From JBHELB01 sp041859045 (GTDB lineage: Bacteria; Hydrogenedentota; Hydrogenedentia; Hydrogenedentales; SLHB01): 60,270 nt of DNA. The notes below the pieces were generated by a model, which ran no database searches, was not told the DNA's origin, and was given only the letters and a program-made list of their open reading frames with translations. Positions 51,801 to 60,152 of this stretch are shown here, one piece after another. The stretch covers positions 1 to 60,270 of the forward strand of contig JBHELB010000072.1 in the NCBI GenBank assembly GCA_041859045.1, in the 5' to 3' direction. The translations under genes were made by a program, and so were the position numbers. Numbering within the stretch: the stretch's first letter is position 1; every line of letters begins with the position of its first letter.

Positions 51801-51969
51801 TAATTGTACAGGCACTGGGAAGTCTAAAGGCTCCAATCCGAATTAGCGGTAGGGAGAAGGGACTGACCGAATAGTTAAAGACACCTAAGGCCCAAGAAAA
51901 TCTGGTGGTGGGCGGCGGTGTGGTTATGCAAGGCGGAACGCTTACCGCCGAAGCAGAGGAGGGAATACG

Positions 51970-52713
51970 ATGAAGATCTCGCGTGCGGCATGGGTAGTGG
52001 CGCTCATAGTAGCGGTAAGTTCTGCGGCTATGGCGCTGCCGGTTCCGACGGAACCGTGGTTCGATGCGGTGAGTAATCCGGGGGCGTCGCCTTCAGAGCT
52101 CAACCTGTATCAGGTGGTGAATGCCGTCTATGGCACGGCATACGCCAGCAACGCGGCGATGGAGTTCGCGGCGGTGGGGACGCAGGTCTTCTCCGGCTAC
52201 AAGGAACTCTCGGCTGAGGCGAAGTATGCGGGCAACGATCCGCAGGTGATGGGCTACTATCAGCCGACGGGTGCTGGCCCGTTCGTGACGACGCCGTTGC
52301 TTTCCGTGTCGGGCAAGGGCCTTGTTGGCTCGCTGTCGGGCACGCTTGATGCCACCTTGAGTCCGGTGGGCCCGTACGGGTTCTACCTGAACTCGCCGGG
52401 CGGCAGCGGACATTTCTTCTACTCGGAGAATGCCCTGAACGGCGATCTGGATGGCGACCTTGCTCCGGATGATCACCTGGTGATCTACGACCTTGGCCTG
52501 CTGGTGGGTGCTGCGTATGACAAGCACTACCTGCTGGGCTGGAAAGACCGCGTGTTTGGCGCTCGCACGGCGGCCCCTGGCACCGTGAGCGACCGTGACT
52601 ATCAGGATCTGGTCGTGGAAATGACCGGTATCGTTCCTGAGCCGTCGTCGATGTTGTTGCTGGGCCTGGGCCTGGCCGGAATGGTTGCGCGCCGCATTCG
52701 CCGCGCCGCGTAA
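51970..52713 (+). CDS. PEP-CTERM sorted secreted protein, paralogue of the preceding gene
   Basis: A 247-residue exported protein with signal peptide (MKISRAAWVVALIVAVSSAA) and C-terminal signal VPEPSSMLLLGLGLAGMVAR followed by RIRRAA. It is clearly a paralogue of the upstream protein: both share ELNL(F/Y)(E/Q)(I/V)VNA(L/V)YGTAY near the start, an EAKYAG segment, SPVG(D/P)YGF in the middle, and a DUF4114-like end. The acidic YND is altered here to YQD. Extra residues are inserted before the end (ARTAAPGT). AGGAGG lies eight bases upstream of the ATG. Confidence 0.9.
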   Translation: MKISRAAWVVALIVAVSSAAMALPVPTEPWFDAVSNPGASPSELNLYQVVNAVYGTAYASNAAMEFAAVGTQVFSGYKELSAEAKYAGNDPQVMGYYQPTGAGPFVTTPLLSVSGKGLVGSLSGTLDATLSPVGPYGFYLNSPGGSGHFFYSENALNGDLDGDLAPDDHLVIYDLGLLVGAAYDKHYLLGWKDRVFGARTAAPGTVSDRDYQDLVVEMTGIVPEPSSMLLLGLGLAGMVARRIRRAA

Positions 52714-52738
52714 CGCCTGAGCGTATAGCTGACACATT

Positions 52739-52782
52739 CTCCGCGCTGTTCGTCAAAGGATGGACAGCGCGGAGTTTTTTTT
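52739..52782 (+). terminator. Rho-independent terminator after the second PEP-CTERM gene
   Basis: CTCCGCGCTGT (52739-52749) pairs with ACAGCGCGGAG (52764-52774), followed by eight T residues. It separates the gene from convergent folC. Confidence 0.93.
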
Positions 52783-52793
52783 GTGACGGTGAA

Positions 52794-54065
52794 TCAGAAC
52801 CGGAGAAGCCCGAGATCGAGCGTGCGGGCCAGCAGAGTCCGTGCTTGGCCGGCCGTGTGAAACGAACCAGCCACAAGCAGGGGGCAATCGTTCTGCGCAC
52901 GGGAAAGCCCCTCGGTGAGCGCCGCGTCGAGTGTTTTGAATCGGCAATAGGGGGTTGTTCCTGCGGCCGCGCACAGGGCGTCCAGCGACATTGCGCGGGG
53001 GCCCTCAAATTGGGTCAGAATCAGCGGAGCCGCGATGGGTGCCAGAGCGGCGATCATCGCTGCGGCATCTTTGTCCGCCGCGATGGCAAGTATCACCACA
53101 GCGCGCTCGAATTCCTCCGCAAGGCGCGCTATCCCAGCCGCGTTGTGGGCGACATCGAGGAGAACCGGAGGGGTACCAACCACCCGTTCGAGGCGACAGG
53201 GCCAGTGCGCTCGGTGCAGTCCTGTGCCAATCGCGTCCGGCGTTATCTTCGCAAACGACGGTTGAAGGGTCTCGGCCAGAGCCACGGCCAGGGCGGCGTT
53301 CGGGGCCTGATAGCGCCCGGGCAAGCCCAAATCCACCGGTCCCAACACCAGGGTTGGGCTTTCGTAATGAAACGCCAGGCGGTGCTGGGAAGAGGGAGCG
53401 GCGGTAAATGCGAAGTCACGTCCGAGAAGCCGCACAGGGCCGTGTTCCTCCTCTGCTCGGCCCAGAATCACTCCGAGCGGCTCAGACTTCTGTTCGCCAC
53501 AGACAAGCGGAACGCCTGGCTTGAGGATGCCCGCTTTCTCGAAGGCAATCTTTCCAAGCGTATCCCCAAGATAACGCGTATGTTCGAGGTCAATGTTGGT
53601 AATCGCGGTCGCAGTGGGTTGCACGATGTTCGTAGCGTCGAAGCGCCCCCCCATGCCGACTTCGATCAAGGCGAGATCGACCTGGTGCGCGGCGAAGGCG
53701 CGAAAAGCCGTCGCGGTGACGACTTCGAAGTAGGTGGGGGAATGGTCCCAGTCGCGTGCGATGGTCTGAAAGAAAGCGAGGTGCGCATCCAACTCGTCGT
53801 CGGCAATAGGCGCTCCGTCGAACAGAAAACGTTCGTTCACGTCGATAAGATGCGGGCTTGTATAACGGCCCGTGCGATACCCGGCGGCGCGTAGAATGGC
53901 GTCGAGAAACGCGAGGACGCTGCCCTTGCCGTTGGTGCCTGCGACGTGCACGACGGGAACCGCGCGCTCGGGATTTCCGGCGGCCTCGGTTAGACGACGG
54001 ATGTTCTCGAGCCCCAGCTTGATGCCGTGGAACTCGAGGCCAGCCAGATATTCGCGTGGGGTCAC
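52794..54065 (-). CDS. folC: Folylpolyglutamate synthase / dihydrofolate synthase
   Basis: FolC, 423 residues, ligates glutamate to dihydropteroate and to reduced folates. The Mur-ligase ATP loop is HVAGTNGKGS, followed by GRYTSPHLIDVNER, a folate-site segment. Downstream are NIDLEHTRYLGDT, EKAGILKPGVP and DVAHN. Length is usual. Its start overlaps the accD stop by four bases, the accD-folC order common in many bacteria. Whether it has both activities is not resolved by sequence alone, but the absence of a second copy here is compatible with a bifunctional enzyme. Confidence 0.95.
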   Translation of the reverse strand: MTPREYLAGLEFHGIKLGLENIRRLTEAAGNPERAVPVVHVAGTNGKGSVLAFLDAILRAAGYRTGRYTSPHLIDVNERFLFDGAPIADDELDAHLAFFQTIARDWDHSPTYFEVVTATAFRAFAAHQVDLALIEVGMGGRFDATNIVQPTATAITNIDLEHTRYLGDTLGKIAFEKAGILKPGVPLVCGEQKSEPLGVILGRAEEEHGPVRLLGRDFAFTAAPSSQHRLAFHYESPTLVLGPVDLGLPGRYQAPNAALAVALAETLQPSFAKITPDAIGTGLHRAHWPCRLERVVGTPPVLLDVAHNAAGIARLAEEFERAVVILAIAADKDAAAMIAALAPIAAPLILTQFEGPRAMSLDALCAAAGTTPYCRFKTLDAALTEGLSRAQNDCPLLVAGSFHTAGQARTLLARTLDLGLLRF

Positions 54066-54913
54066 TGCGGGGTCAGATAGCGCAGGAGTCTTCCCAAGGT
54101 CGGCCGGAGGTCGGCGCGCTTTACGATCTGGTCGACAAAGCCGTTCTCGTACTGATATTCGGCGCTCTGGAAGCCCTCGGGGAGCTTGACGCGCAGGGCG
54201 CCTTCGATAAGGCGTGGACCGGCGAAACCGATATGCGCGTGCGGCTCCGCAAGGGTGACATCGGCCAAACTCGCGAAACTGGCATACACGCCGCCCGTGG
54301 TCGGGTCGGTCAGCACAGCGATATACGGCACACCGGCGTCGTTGAGTTCACGCACGGCGTCGGAGGTCTTGGCCATCTGCATAAGGCTCAGGATGCCTTC
54401 CTCCATGCGGGCGCCGCCGGAGGAGGTGAAGGCGAGAAGCGGGGTACGTTCCGCCACGGCATCGGCCACGGCGCGGCAGAATTTCTCACCCAGGGCAGAC
54501 CCCATGCTGCCGCCACGAAAAGAGAAGTCCATGACAGCTAAGACAGCACGCTGGTCCTCGATCTTGCCGAAGCCGCAGATCATCGCCTCGGTCTGACCGG
54601 ACTTCTTTCGGGCTTGGTCGACTTTATCAAGATAGGAATAGCGAACTTCTTCGATGTTGAACCCAAGCGGGTCGGCGGTCTCGATCAGCGCGTGGCGCTC
54701 TTCGAACGTGCCGGGGTCCACGACGGTCTCGATGCGTTGACGCGCGGTCAGGCGGCTGTGGTGGCCGCACAGGGGGCATACCTGAAGGTTCTGCTCTACC
54801 TCGGCGCGGTAGACTGCTTGCTTGCACGAAGGACACTTGGTCCACAGGCCATCAGGCACGGCGCTCTTACGGCCAATGACGGGCACAAAACGTCTGCGAT
54901 TGAGAAACGACAT
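54062..54913 (-). CDS. accD: Acetyl-CoA carboxylase carboxyltransferase subunit beta
   Basis: AccD, 283 residues, half of the carboxyltransferase that makes malonyl-CoA for fatty acid synthesis. The N-terminal zinc ribbon is present (TKCPSCK and QVCPLCGHH), followed by the crotonase-like fold with FTSSGGARMEEG and DPTTGGVYASFA. The ATG at 54913 gives the usual AccD start (MSFLNRRR); a longer frame upstream is not supported. The alpha subunit gene is not in the window. It lies 14 bases after the coiled-coil zinc-ribbon gene. Confidence 0.96.
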   Translation of the reverse strand: MSFLNRRRFVPVIGRKSAVPDGLWTKCPSCKQAVYRAEVEQNLQVCPLCGHHSRLTARQRIETVVDPGTFEERHALIETADPLGFNIEEVRYSYLDKVDQARKKSGQTEAMICGFGKIEDQRAVLAVMDFSFRGGSMGSALGEKFCRAVADAVAERTPLLAFTSSGGARMEEGILSLMQMAKTSDAVRELNDAGVPYIAVLTDPTTGGVYASFASLADVTLAEPHAHIGFAGPRLIEGALRVKLPEGFQSAEYQYENGFVDQIVKRADLRPTLGRLLRYLTPQ

Positions 54914-54927
54914 CGTGATGACCTCGC

Positions 54928-55656
54928 TTACGCGGTCTGCGTGGTAAAGTTTCCGGTTTCGTAGAGTTCCTTGGCGTAGAGCAGACGGCCGCAGGAGCGG
55001 CAAGAGTGTGCGGCCCCGCCTAACACTTCATTGACGACCTGCGCGGGTACGGCCATATTGCAGCCCGAGCAATGTTCGCCGCGCAGCGGCACGACGGCGG
55101 CGCCGGTCTTCTTGCTGTCGCGGATGCGGCGGTAGCGGGCCATAAGATTGGGCTCGACTTGTGCCGCGATGGGCTCGCGCTGTGTCTCGAGCGCCTGGCG
55201 CTGCTTGACTGCTTCGCCAAGCTCGGCATCGATTTCCGCGCACTGCGTTTCGATTTTCTTGACCTCGCCCTCGATACGTTTGCGATCTTCGGCTAGGCGC
55301 GTCTTGGCCTGGTCAATATCCATCATGATCGCGAGGATCTTTTCTTCGAGTTGGCCAATCTGCTTCTTGACCCCCTCGATCTCGTGCAACAGCGCGGTAT
55401 ACTCCTCATTCTTTTTCACGGCGAGGAGCTGGGTGTTGTACTTGGAGATTTGTGCCTGGTGCTTTTCGATATCGCCCTCGGCGGTGCGCTGAGCGAGCTG
55501 GAGATCGCGCACGGCGGTCTCGCGCTCCTGAAGTTCGGCAGCCAGCCGCTTGCGCTGGACCTCGAACTTCCCTTTTTGTTTGGGGATCTCGGTTTCGCGA
55601 AGGCGGCAGGCCTCGATTTTGAGATCGAGCGCTTGGAGCTGAAGCAGGGTCTTCAA
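54928..55656 (-). CDS. Coiled-coil protein with C4 zinc ribbon (CT398/zf-RING_7 type)
   Basis: A 242-residue protein with an antiparallel coiled coil over residues 1-180 and a C-terminal C4 zinc ribbon (HCSGCNMAVP and SCRSCGRLLY). This layout matches the family that includes Chlamydia CT398 and Helicobacter HP0958, which interact with sigma-54 and with secretion or flagellar components in those species. Given the many sigma-54 elements in this window that is of interest, but no direct evidence exists for the same role here. It leads the small operon with accD and folC. Confidence 0.88.
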   Translation of the reverse strand: MKTLLQLQALDLKIEACRLRETEIPKQKGKFEVQRKRLAAELQERETAVRDLQLAQRTAEGDIEKHQAQISKYNTQLLAVKKNEEYTALLHEIEGVKKQIGQLEEKILAIMMDIDQAKTRLAEDRKRIEGEVKKIETQCAEIDAELGEAVKQRQALETQREPIAAQVEPNLMARYRRIRDSKKTGAAVVPLRGEHCSGCNMAVPAQVVNEVLGGAAHSCRSCGRLLYAKELYETGNFTTQTA

Positions 55657-55721
55657 ATGCGTTTCTCCTGAGGCGGCGCAGGGTATCGCCCGCGCCGCCG
55701 CCGAATTTCTTCAAATATACG

Positions 55722-55747
55722 AAAGGCCGCAGCCGAAGCTGCGGCCC
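55722..55747 (-). terminator. Rho-independent terminator after ilvC
   Basis: On the minus strand GGCCGCAGC pairs with GCTGCGGCC around CTTCGG-type loop bases, followed by TTTCGTATATTTG. It ends the prs-to-ilvC transcript. Confidence 0.8.
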
Positions 55748-55753
55748 TTGGGG

Positions 55754-56749
55754 CTACTTAATCCAAGGCATCATCTTGCGCAAGTGGGCGCCCACCTTCT
55801 CAATGGGGTGAGCCGCATCGGCATCGCGCAGCTTCTGGAAAGTCTTGCTCCCAGAAGCATACTCATCCATCCACTCCTGCGCAAATTCGCCGTTCTGGAT
55901 GCGCTTAAGGACGTTGCGCATGACGTTCTTGGTCTCTTCCGTGATGATCTTCGGACCGACCGTCAGGCCGCCGTATTCGGCCGTGTCGCTGACGGAGTAG
56001 TTCATGAAGGCCAAGCCGCCGCGGTAGTACAGGTCGACGATGAGCTTGAGCTCGTGCATGACCTCGAAGTACGCGATTTCGGGCTGGTAGCCGGCTTCGG
56101 TGAGGACTTCGAACCCGGCCTTGATGAGGGCGGCCGAACCGCCGCACAGCACGGCCTGCTCGCCGAACAGGTCGGTCTCGGTCTCTTCCTTGAAGGTGGT
56201 CTCGATGATGCCGCCCTTGCCGCCGCCGATGGCGCGACCGTAAGCCAAGGCGACCTTCATTGCCTGGCCGGTGGCGTCCTGCTCGATGGCGACCAAGCAG
56301 GGCACGCCTCCGCCGCGCACGTACTCATCGCGCACGAGATGGCCCGGGCCCTTGGGGGCGATCATGAAGACGTCGATGCCGGCGTCGGCCACGATGCGCT
56401 TGAAGTGGATATTGAACCCGTGGGCGAACATGAGGGCTTTGCCCGCGGTGAGGTTCGGCTTGATTTCCTTCTCGTAGATCGGCTTTTGCACGGTGTCGGG
56501 CACGAGGATGACGATGATGTCGCCGAGCTTGCTCGCCTCGGCGGCGGTCATCACGTCGAAACCGGCTTCCTTGGCGGCAACGTAGTTGCGGTTCTTCTCA
56601 TCGATGAGTTCGCCAACGACGACCTTCACGCCGCTGTCGCGCAGATTCTGCGCATGGGCATGGCCCTGGCTGCCGAACCCGATGATCGCGACCGTCTTGT
56701 TCGAGAGAATCGAAGGGTCCGCATCCTGATCGTAGTACATTTTAGCCAT
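55754..56749 (-). CDS. ilvC: Ketol-acid reductoisomerase (class I)
   Basis: IlvC, 331 residues, isomerises and reduces acetolactate or acetohydroxybutyrate in valine, leucine and isoleucine synthesis. The nucleotide-binding motif is VAIIGFGSQGHAHAQNL; metal and substrate residues fall in IAPKGPGHLVR and in DLFGEQAVLCGG, E-x-x-x-E segments near the end. Its length marks the short class I form. It overlaps ilvN by eight bases, so small-subunit regulation and reductoisomerase are made together. Confidence 0.98.
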   Translation of the reverse strand: MAKMYYDQDADPSILSNKTVAIIGFGSQGHAHAQNLRDSGVKVVVGELIDEKNRNYVAAKEAGFDVMTAAEASKLGDIIVILVPDTVQKPIYEKEIKPNLTAGKALMFAHGFNIHFKRIVADAGIDVFMIAPKGPGHLVRDEYVRGGGVPCLVAIEQDATGQAMKVALAYGRAIGGGKGGIIETTFKEETETDLFGEQAVLCGGSAALIKAGFEVLTEAGYQPEIAYFEVMHELKLIVDLYYRGGLAFMNYSVSDTAEYGGLTVGPKIITEETKNVMRNVLKRIQNGEFAQEWMDEYASGSKTFQKLRDADAAHPIEKVGAHLRKMMPWIK

Positions 56750-57254
56750 TGTCTTCCGTTCCTTTCATGACGTTTTTCGGCGAGCGCGCGATGGCGATCT
56801 TGCCCGTTCGCACCAGTTCCCGAATACCGAAAGGCCGCACCATATCGATGAACGCGGCCAACTTGTCTTCCGAACCCGTCGCTTCGATGGTCATCGCGTC
56901 GCTGCCCATGTCGATCACCTTCGCACGGAAGATGTTGGCCAGCTCGACGACCTCGCCGCGCTTCTTGCTGCCCGCAGCGATCTTGATCATGACCAATTCG
57001 CGCTCGACGTGGTCTTCGCGCGTAAGATCGAGCACCTCAATAATGTCCACCAGTTTCTTGAGCTGTTTGACAATTTGCTCGAGCACGCGGTCATCGCCGC
57101 AAACCACGACGGTCATGCGCGATACCGCCGCATCCTCGGTGGTGCCCACGCACAGACTGTCGATGTTGTAGCCGCGCGCACTGAACAGGCCCGAAACGCG
57201 CGCCAACACGCCAAAATGGTTTTCGACCAGAAGACTAATGGTGTGCTTCTTCAT
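56742..57254 (-). CDS. ilvN: Acetolactate synthase small (regulatory) subunit
   Basis: IlvN/IlvH, 170 residues. An N-terminal ACT domain (HTISLLVENHFGVLARVSGL followed by FSARGYNIDSL) binds valine for feedback inhibition, and the C-terminal domain follows from about residue 85 (RELVMIKIAA). ATG at 57254 was chosen; a TTG three codons upstream also reads in frame. The catalytic subunit gene ilvB is not in the window, which is unusual because it normally precedes ilvN directly. Pth lies on the other side at 60 bases. Confidence 0.95.
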   Translation of the reverse strand: MKKHTISLLVENHFGVLARVSGLFSARGYNIDSLCVGTTEDAAVSRMTVVVCGDDRVLEQIVKQLKKLVDIIEVLDLTREDHVERELVMIKIAAGSKKRGEVVELANIFRAKVIDMGSDAMTIEATGSEDKLAAFIDMVRPFGIRELVRTGKIAIARSPKNVMKGTEDNG

Positions 57255-57314
57255 CACTCCCAACCTAACGGCCGCCCAGGTCCGGAAGACAGGCTCCGGT
57301 CTCGCGCGGGGGCG

Positions 57315-57881
57315 TCATCGGCCCTCGTTATATCCGTTCATCGCTCTCGCCAGCCCCTCGCCGACGAAAGTCAGCACGGCCTGCGCGGCCCGCTCGACCG
57401 CTTCGGCCAGGAGAGGTTTCTCCTCTGGCTTGAACGTTCCGAGCACGTGGTCGGACAGGTCGGCTCCCATCTCTTTCTCACCCACGCCTATGCGCAGGCG
57501 CGGGTAGGCCTGGCTGCCCACATGCTCAGTGATCGACTTCAGGCCGTTGTGGCCGCCCGCGCTGCCTTCGCCGCGCAACCGCAGCCGCCCCAACGGCAAA
57601 TTCACGTCATCCACCACCACGAGCAGGTCGCCCAAGTCCGAAATCTGGTTCCGCGTGGCCTGGGCCACGGCGATCCCGCTCTGGTTCATATACGTCAGCG
57701 GCTTGACCAGCAGCAGGCGTTCGCCTGCGTGCTGGCCCGTCGCAATCATCGCGTGAAACTTCTCGCGGTCAAACTTTGCGCCGATCGCCGCCGCGACGGC
57801 ATCGAGCGTCAAGAAACCGACGTTGTGTCGCGTATTCCGGTACCGCGCACCGGGATTGCCCAGTCCCACGATAACCTTCAC
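57315..57881 (-). CDS. pth: Peptidyl-tRNA hydrolase
   Basis: Pth, 188 residues, frees tRNA from peptidyl-tRNA that drops off ribosomes. Motifs are MKVIVGLGNPGARYRNTRHN (containing the catalytic His20), KPLTYMNQSG, VVDDVNLPLGRLRLR and GSAGGHNGLKSI. The length is typical. It directly follows rplY, a gene order kept in many bacterial phyla. Confidence 0.97.
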   Translation of the reverse strand: MKVIVGLGNPGARYRNTRHNVGFLTLDAVAAAIGAKFDREKFHAMIATGQHAGERLLLVKPLTYMNQSGIAVAQATRNQISDLGDLLVVVDDVNLPLGRLRLRGEGSAGGHNGLKSITEHVGSQAYPRLRIGVGEKEMGADLSDHVLGTFKPEEKPLLAEAVERAAQAVLTFVGEGLARAMNGYNEGR

Positions 57882-57907
57882 GCCCGTCCTTTCAGTCCGT
57901 CGCTAAA

Positions 57908-58552
57908 CTAGCTGGACTTGGCTTCGCCCGCAGGCGCGGCCTCGCCGCCTTCAGCTTCCTTGGCCGCCGCTTCTTCGCTGGCGGTCAGGCTGCGCGGCAC
58001 ATGCACCGCCGCCACCGACCGATCGGCCTCGGTGACGATAACGACGTCCGCCGGCGGCACGAGGTCGGAAACGTGGACGCTGTCGCCCAGATCGAGCTGC
58101 GAGACATCGTGCGTGATGCGATCGGGCACGTTGAGTGCCAAGCACTCGACTTCGACTTCGCGCATCTGCTGGTCGAGAACGCCGCCGGCAAGCACGCCCT
58201 TGGGCTGGCCAACGAGTTCGATCTGCACCAGCGTCGTGATGCGTTCGTCCATGCGGATCCGCTGGAAGTCCGCGTGCACAGCCGTGCCCTTGAGCGGGTG
58301 GTGCTGCACGTCCTTCATCAGGGCGGGACCACTCGCCTCCGGGCGGTCGGCGACCTGAAGCTGGACAATCGCGTGTTCGCCGCCGCGGCCGTGCAGGAGC
58401 TTGGTGAACTCGCGCAGGTCGGCCGCCAGCGCCAGCGGCTCTTGACCGCCGCCATAGAGCACCATCGGGACCTTGGCTGCGCGCCGCGTAGCGCGAGCGC
58501 CGGAGGTGCCGCGCACTTCGCGCGTGTTGACGTTCAGGGTTTTCAGTTCCAT
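57908..58552 (-). CDS. rplY: 50S ribosomal protein bL25, long Ctc form
   Basis: A 214-residue bL25/Ctc protein that binds 5S rRNA. The N-terminal L25 domain (residues 1-95) includes TREVRGTSGARATRRA and the C-terminal TL5-like beta domain follows (about 100-190). The extra C-terminal tail is Ala/Glu-rich (EEAAAKEAEGGEAAPAGEAK), as in other long Ctc proteins. The start at 58552 was chosen because a GGAGG lies ten bases upstream and upstream codons are out of family. It sits between prs and pth. Confidence 0.96.
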   Translation of the reverse strand: MELKTLNVNTREVRGTSGARATRRAAKVPMVLYGGGQEPLALAADLREFTKLLHGRGGEHAIVQLQVADRPEASGPALMKDVQHHPLKGTAVHADFQRIRMDERITTLVQIELVGQPKGVLAGGVLDQQMREVEVECLALNVPDRITHDVSQLDLGDSVHVSDLVPPADVVIVTEADRSVAAVHVPRSLTASEEAAAKEAEGGEAAPAGEAKSS

Positions 58553-58578
58553 GGTTCGTACGCCTCCATTCGCTTTCG

Positions 58579-59526
58579 CTACTGAAACAAGATGCTCAAC
58601 GATTCTTCGTGGTGAATGCGCCGGATGGCTTCGCCCAATAGCGGCGCAAACGACAACACCTTTATCTTCGAACACGCCGCCGCGGCGGGGTGTAATGCGA
58701 TCGTATCGCTCACAATAACCTCATCCAGCGCCGAGTCGTTGATGCGTCGGATGGCTTCGCCGCTCAGAATCGGATGCGTGGCGCAAGCCACTACGTCCAA
58801 CGCGCCCTTTTCCTTCACCGCCGAGGCGGCCTTGCACAAGGTGCCGGCCGTGTCAATCATATCGTCGAAAATGACCGCGTGCATGCCCGTGACATCTCCA
58901 ATGAGGTTCATTACCTCCGAGACGTTGGCGCGGGGCCGCCGTTTATCCACAATCGCCAAACGCGCCTCGAGACGATCCGCAAACGAACGGGCGCGGTGCA
59001 CGCTGCCCGTGTCCGGCGAGACCACTACCGTGTTGCCTAACTCGCGTCCGAGCATGTGGCGAACGAATTCGACTTCGCCGCTGAGGTGATCCACCGGTAT
59101 ATCGAAAAACCCTTGGATCTGGCCACAGTGCAGGTCCACCGTCAAGACGCGATCCACTCCGGCCGCCACCAACAGATTCGACACGAGCTTGGCCGTAATC
59201 GGCACGCGCGGGCGATCCTTGCGGTCTTGCCGGGCGTACCCGAAATACGGCAACACGGCCGTCACGCGCGCGGCCGAAGCGCGGCGCGCCGCGTCAATGA
59301 GAATCAGCAACTCGACCAAATGGTCGTTCACGGGCGGTGACGTGCTGTTGATGATAAACACGTCTTTCCCGCGGATATTGTCGCCAATCTGGACCCTGAC
59401 TTCACTATCGCTAAACCGCGAGACCGTCGCGTGGCCTAATTCGACGTTCAAGTGCGCGCACACGTCCGTAGCCAATGCCGTGGAGGAAGTGCCCGCAAAT
59501 ATCTTTAGTTCTGTGCTATACGCCAC
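58579..59526 (-). CDS. prs: Ribose-phosphate pyrophosphokinase
   Basis: Prs makes PRPP from ribose-5-phosphate and ATP, the source for purines, pyrimidines, His, Trp and NAD. From the GTG at 59526 it is 315 residues, exactly the E. coli length. Class I motifs: GDNIRGKDVFIINSTS, PYFGYARQDRKDRPR, DLHCGQIQGFFDIPVDHL, and the PRPP loop VIFDDMIDTAGTL. The long upstream extension of the frame runs through the tRNA gene and is not coding. It lies 29 bases after tRNA-Gln and is probably on the same transcript. Confidence 0.97.
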   Translation of the reverse strand: MAYSTELKIFAGTSSTALATDVCAHLNVELGHATVSRFSDSEVRVQIGDNIRGKDVFIINSTSPPVNDHLVELLILIDAARRASAARVTAVLPYFGYARQDRKDRPRVPITAKLVSNLLVAAGVDRVLTVDLHCGQIQGFFDIPVDHLSGEVEFVRHMLGRELGNTVVVSPDTGSVHRARSFADRLEARLAIVDKRRPRANVSEVMNLIGDVTGMHAVIFDDMIDTAGTLCKAASAVKEKGALDVVACATHPILSGEAIRRINDSALDEVIVSDTIALHPAAAACSKIKVLSFAPLLGEAIRRIHHEESLSILFQ

Positions 59527-59555
59527 GCCGCCAATCCCACCGTTGTATCTCCAAG

Positions 59556-59627
59556 CTGGGGCGGTAGGATTCGAACCTACGAATGTCGGCTCCAAAGGCC
59601 GATGCCTTACCACTTGGCGACGCCCCA
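59556..59627 (-). tRNA. tRNA-Gln (anticodon UUG)
   Basis: A complete 72-base cloverleaf on the minus strand: acceptor TGGGGCG pairs with CGCCCCA, D arm GCC-AAGTGGTAA-GGC, anticodon arm TCGGC-CTTTGGA-GCCGA, T arm GTAGG-TTCGAAT-CCTAC, discriminator G. The weak U1-A72 pair is typical of tRNA-Gln. The 3' CCA is not encoded. It precedes prs, as is common in several phyla. Confidence 0.97.
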
Positions 59628-60152
59628 ACAAAATGCCATGCAACTGTCCCGCAGGGCGGGGCAAACGCCGCCGCAGTGCCGGGAACATGCTGCCCGCTTT
59701 CGCTGCGTCGAGACAGAGAACGGAGTATAGCAATCTTGGGCGGGGCAAGTCAATGAAACCTTCAGGGGCTCGCAGTAAAACAACCTGGAAATCAGGGGCG
59801 TGTCCAAACGAGGCGGAGAAGGCGCTGAAGCCCGCGTAGCGGATGGGTGCCTGAAATCTCAATGCGAAGCCTGGCGAAACGTTGCGGGGGTATGGAGCAC
59901 AGAAGCGGTCTGTGCGAATAGGCAATCCCGTTGGCCTCATCACTTTGTCAACGCGATGGCGTGGAGCTGGAGGGCCGCAAGGGATATGTCTGGGCGGGCA
60001 AGACACGGTCAAGAGCGCTGTATCGAGCCCCCTTTTTGACAGAGGTCAGGCAAGCCGCCCGCTCTCCGACCGAGTAGTACCCGGAAGAGGATCGCCCGAA
60101 ATCCATCCGTATAAAATACGAGTTTTTCTCTCATCAATCCCCAGTTTCCTAA
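59628..60152. other. Intergenic region upstream of tRNA-Gln
   Basis: It contains the tRNA/prs promoter (59724-59753). Nothing else is recognisable; open frames here lack protein-like composition. Confidence 0.55.
59724..59753 (-). promoter_or_regulatory. Sigma-70 type promoter of tRNA-Gln/prs
   Basis: On the minus strand TTGACT (59753-59748) and TATACT (59729-59724) are 18 bases apart. The -10 sits in GCTATACTCCG, the same surroundings as at the toxin-antitoxin promoter. Transcription would start about 90 bases before the tRNA. Confidence 0.85.

Larger units (their letters stand above)
51375..51969. other. Long intergenic region between the PEP-CTERM paralogues
   Basis: It holds the terminator of the first gene, the repeat copy at 51548-51570 and the sigma-54 promoter of the second gene. 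No coding sequence is credible here. Confidence 0.55.

Noticed and set aside
58579..60012. Extended N-terminus for prs (477 codons)
   Set aside because: The extension passes through the tRNA-Gln gene and its promoter; the GTG start gives the exact family length.
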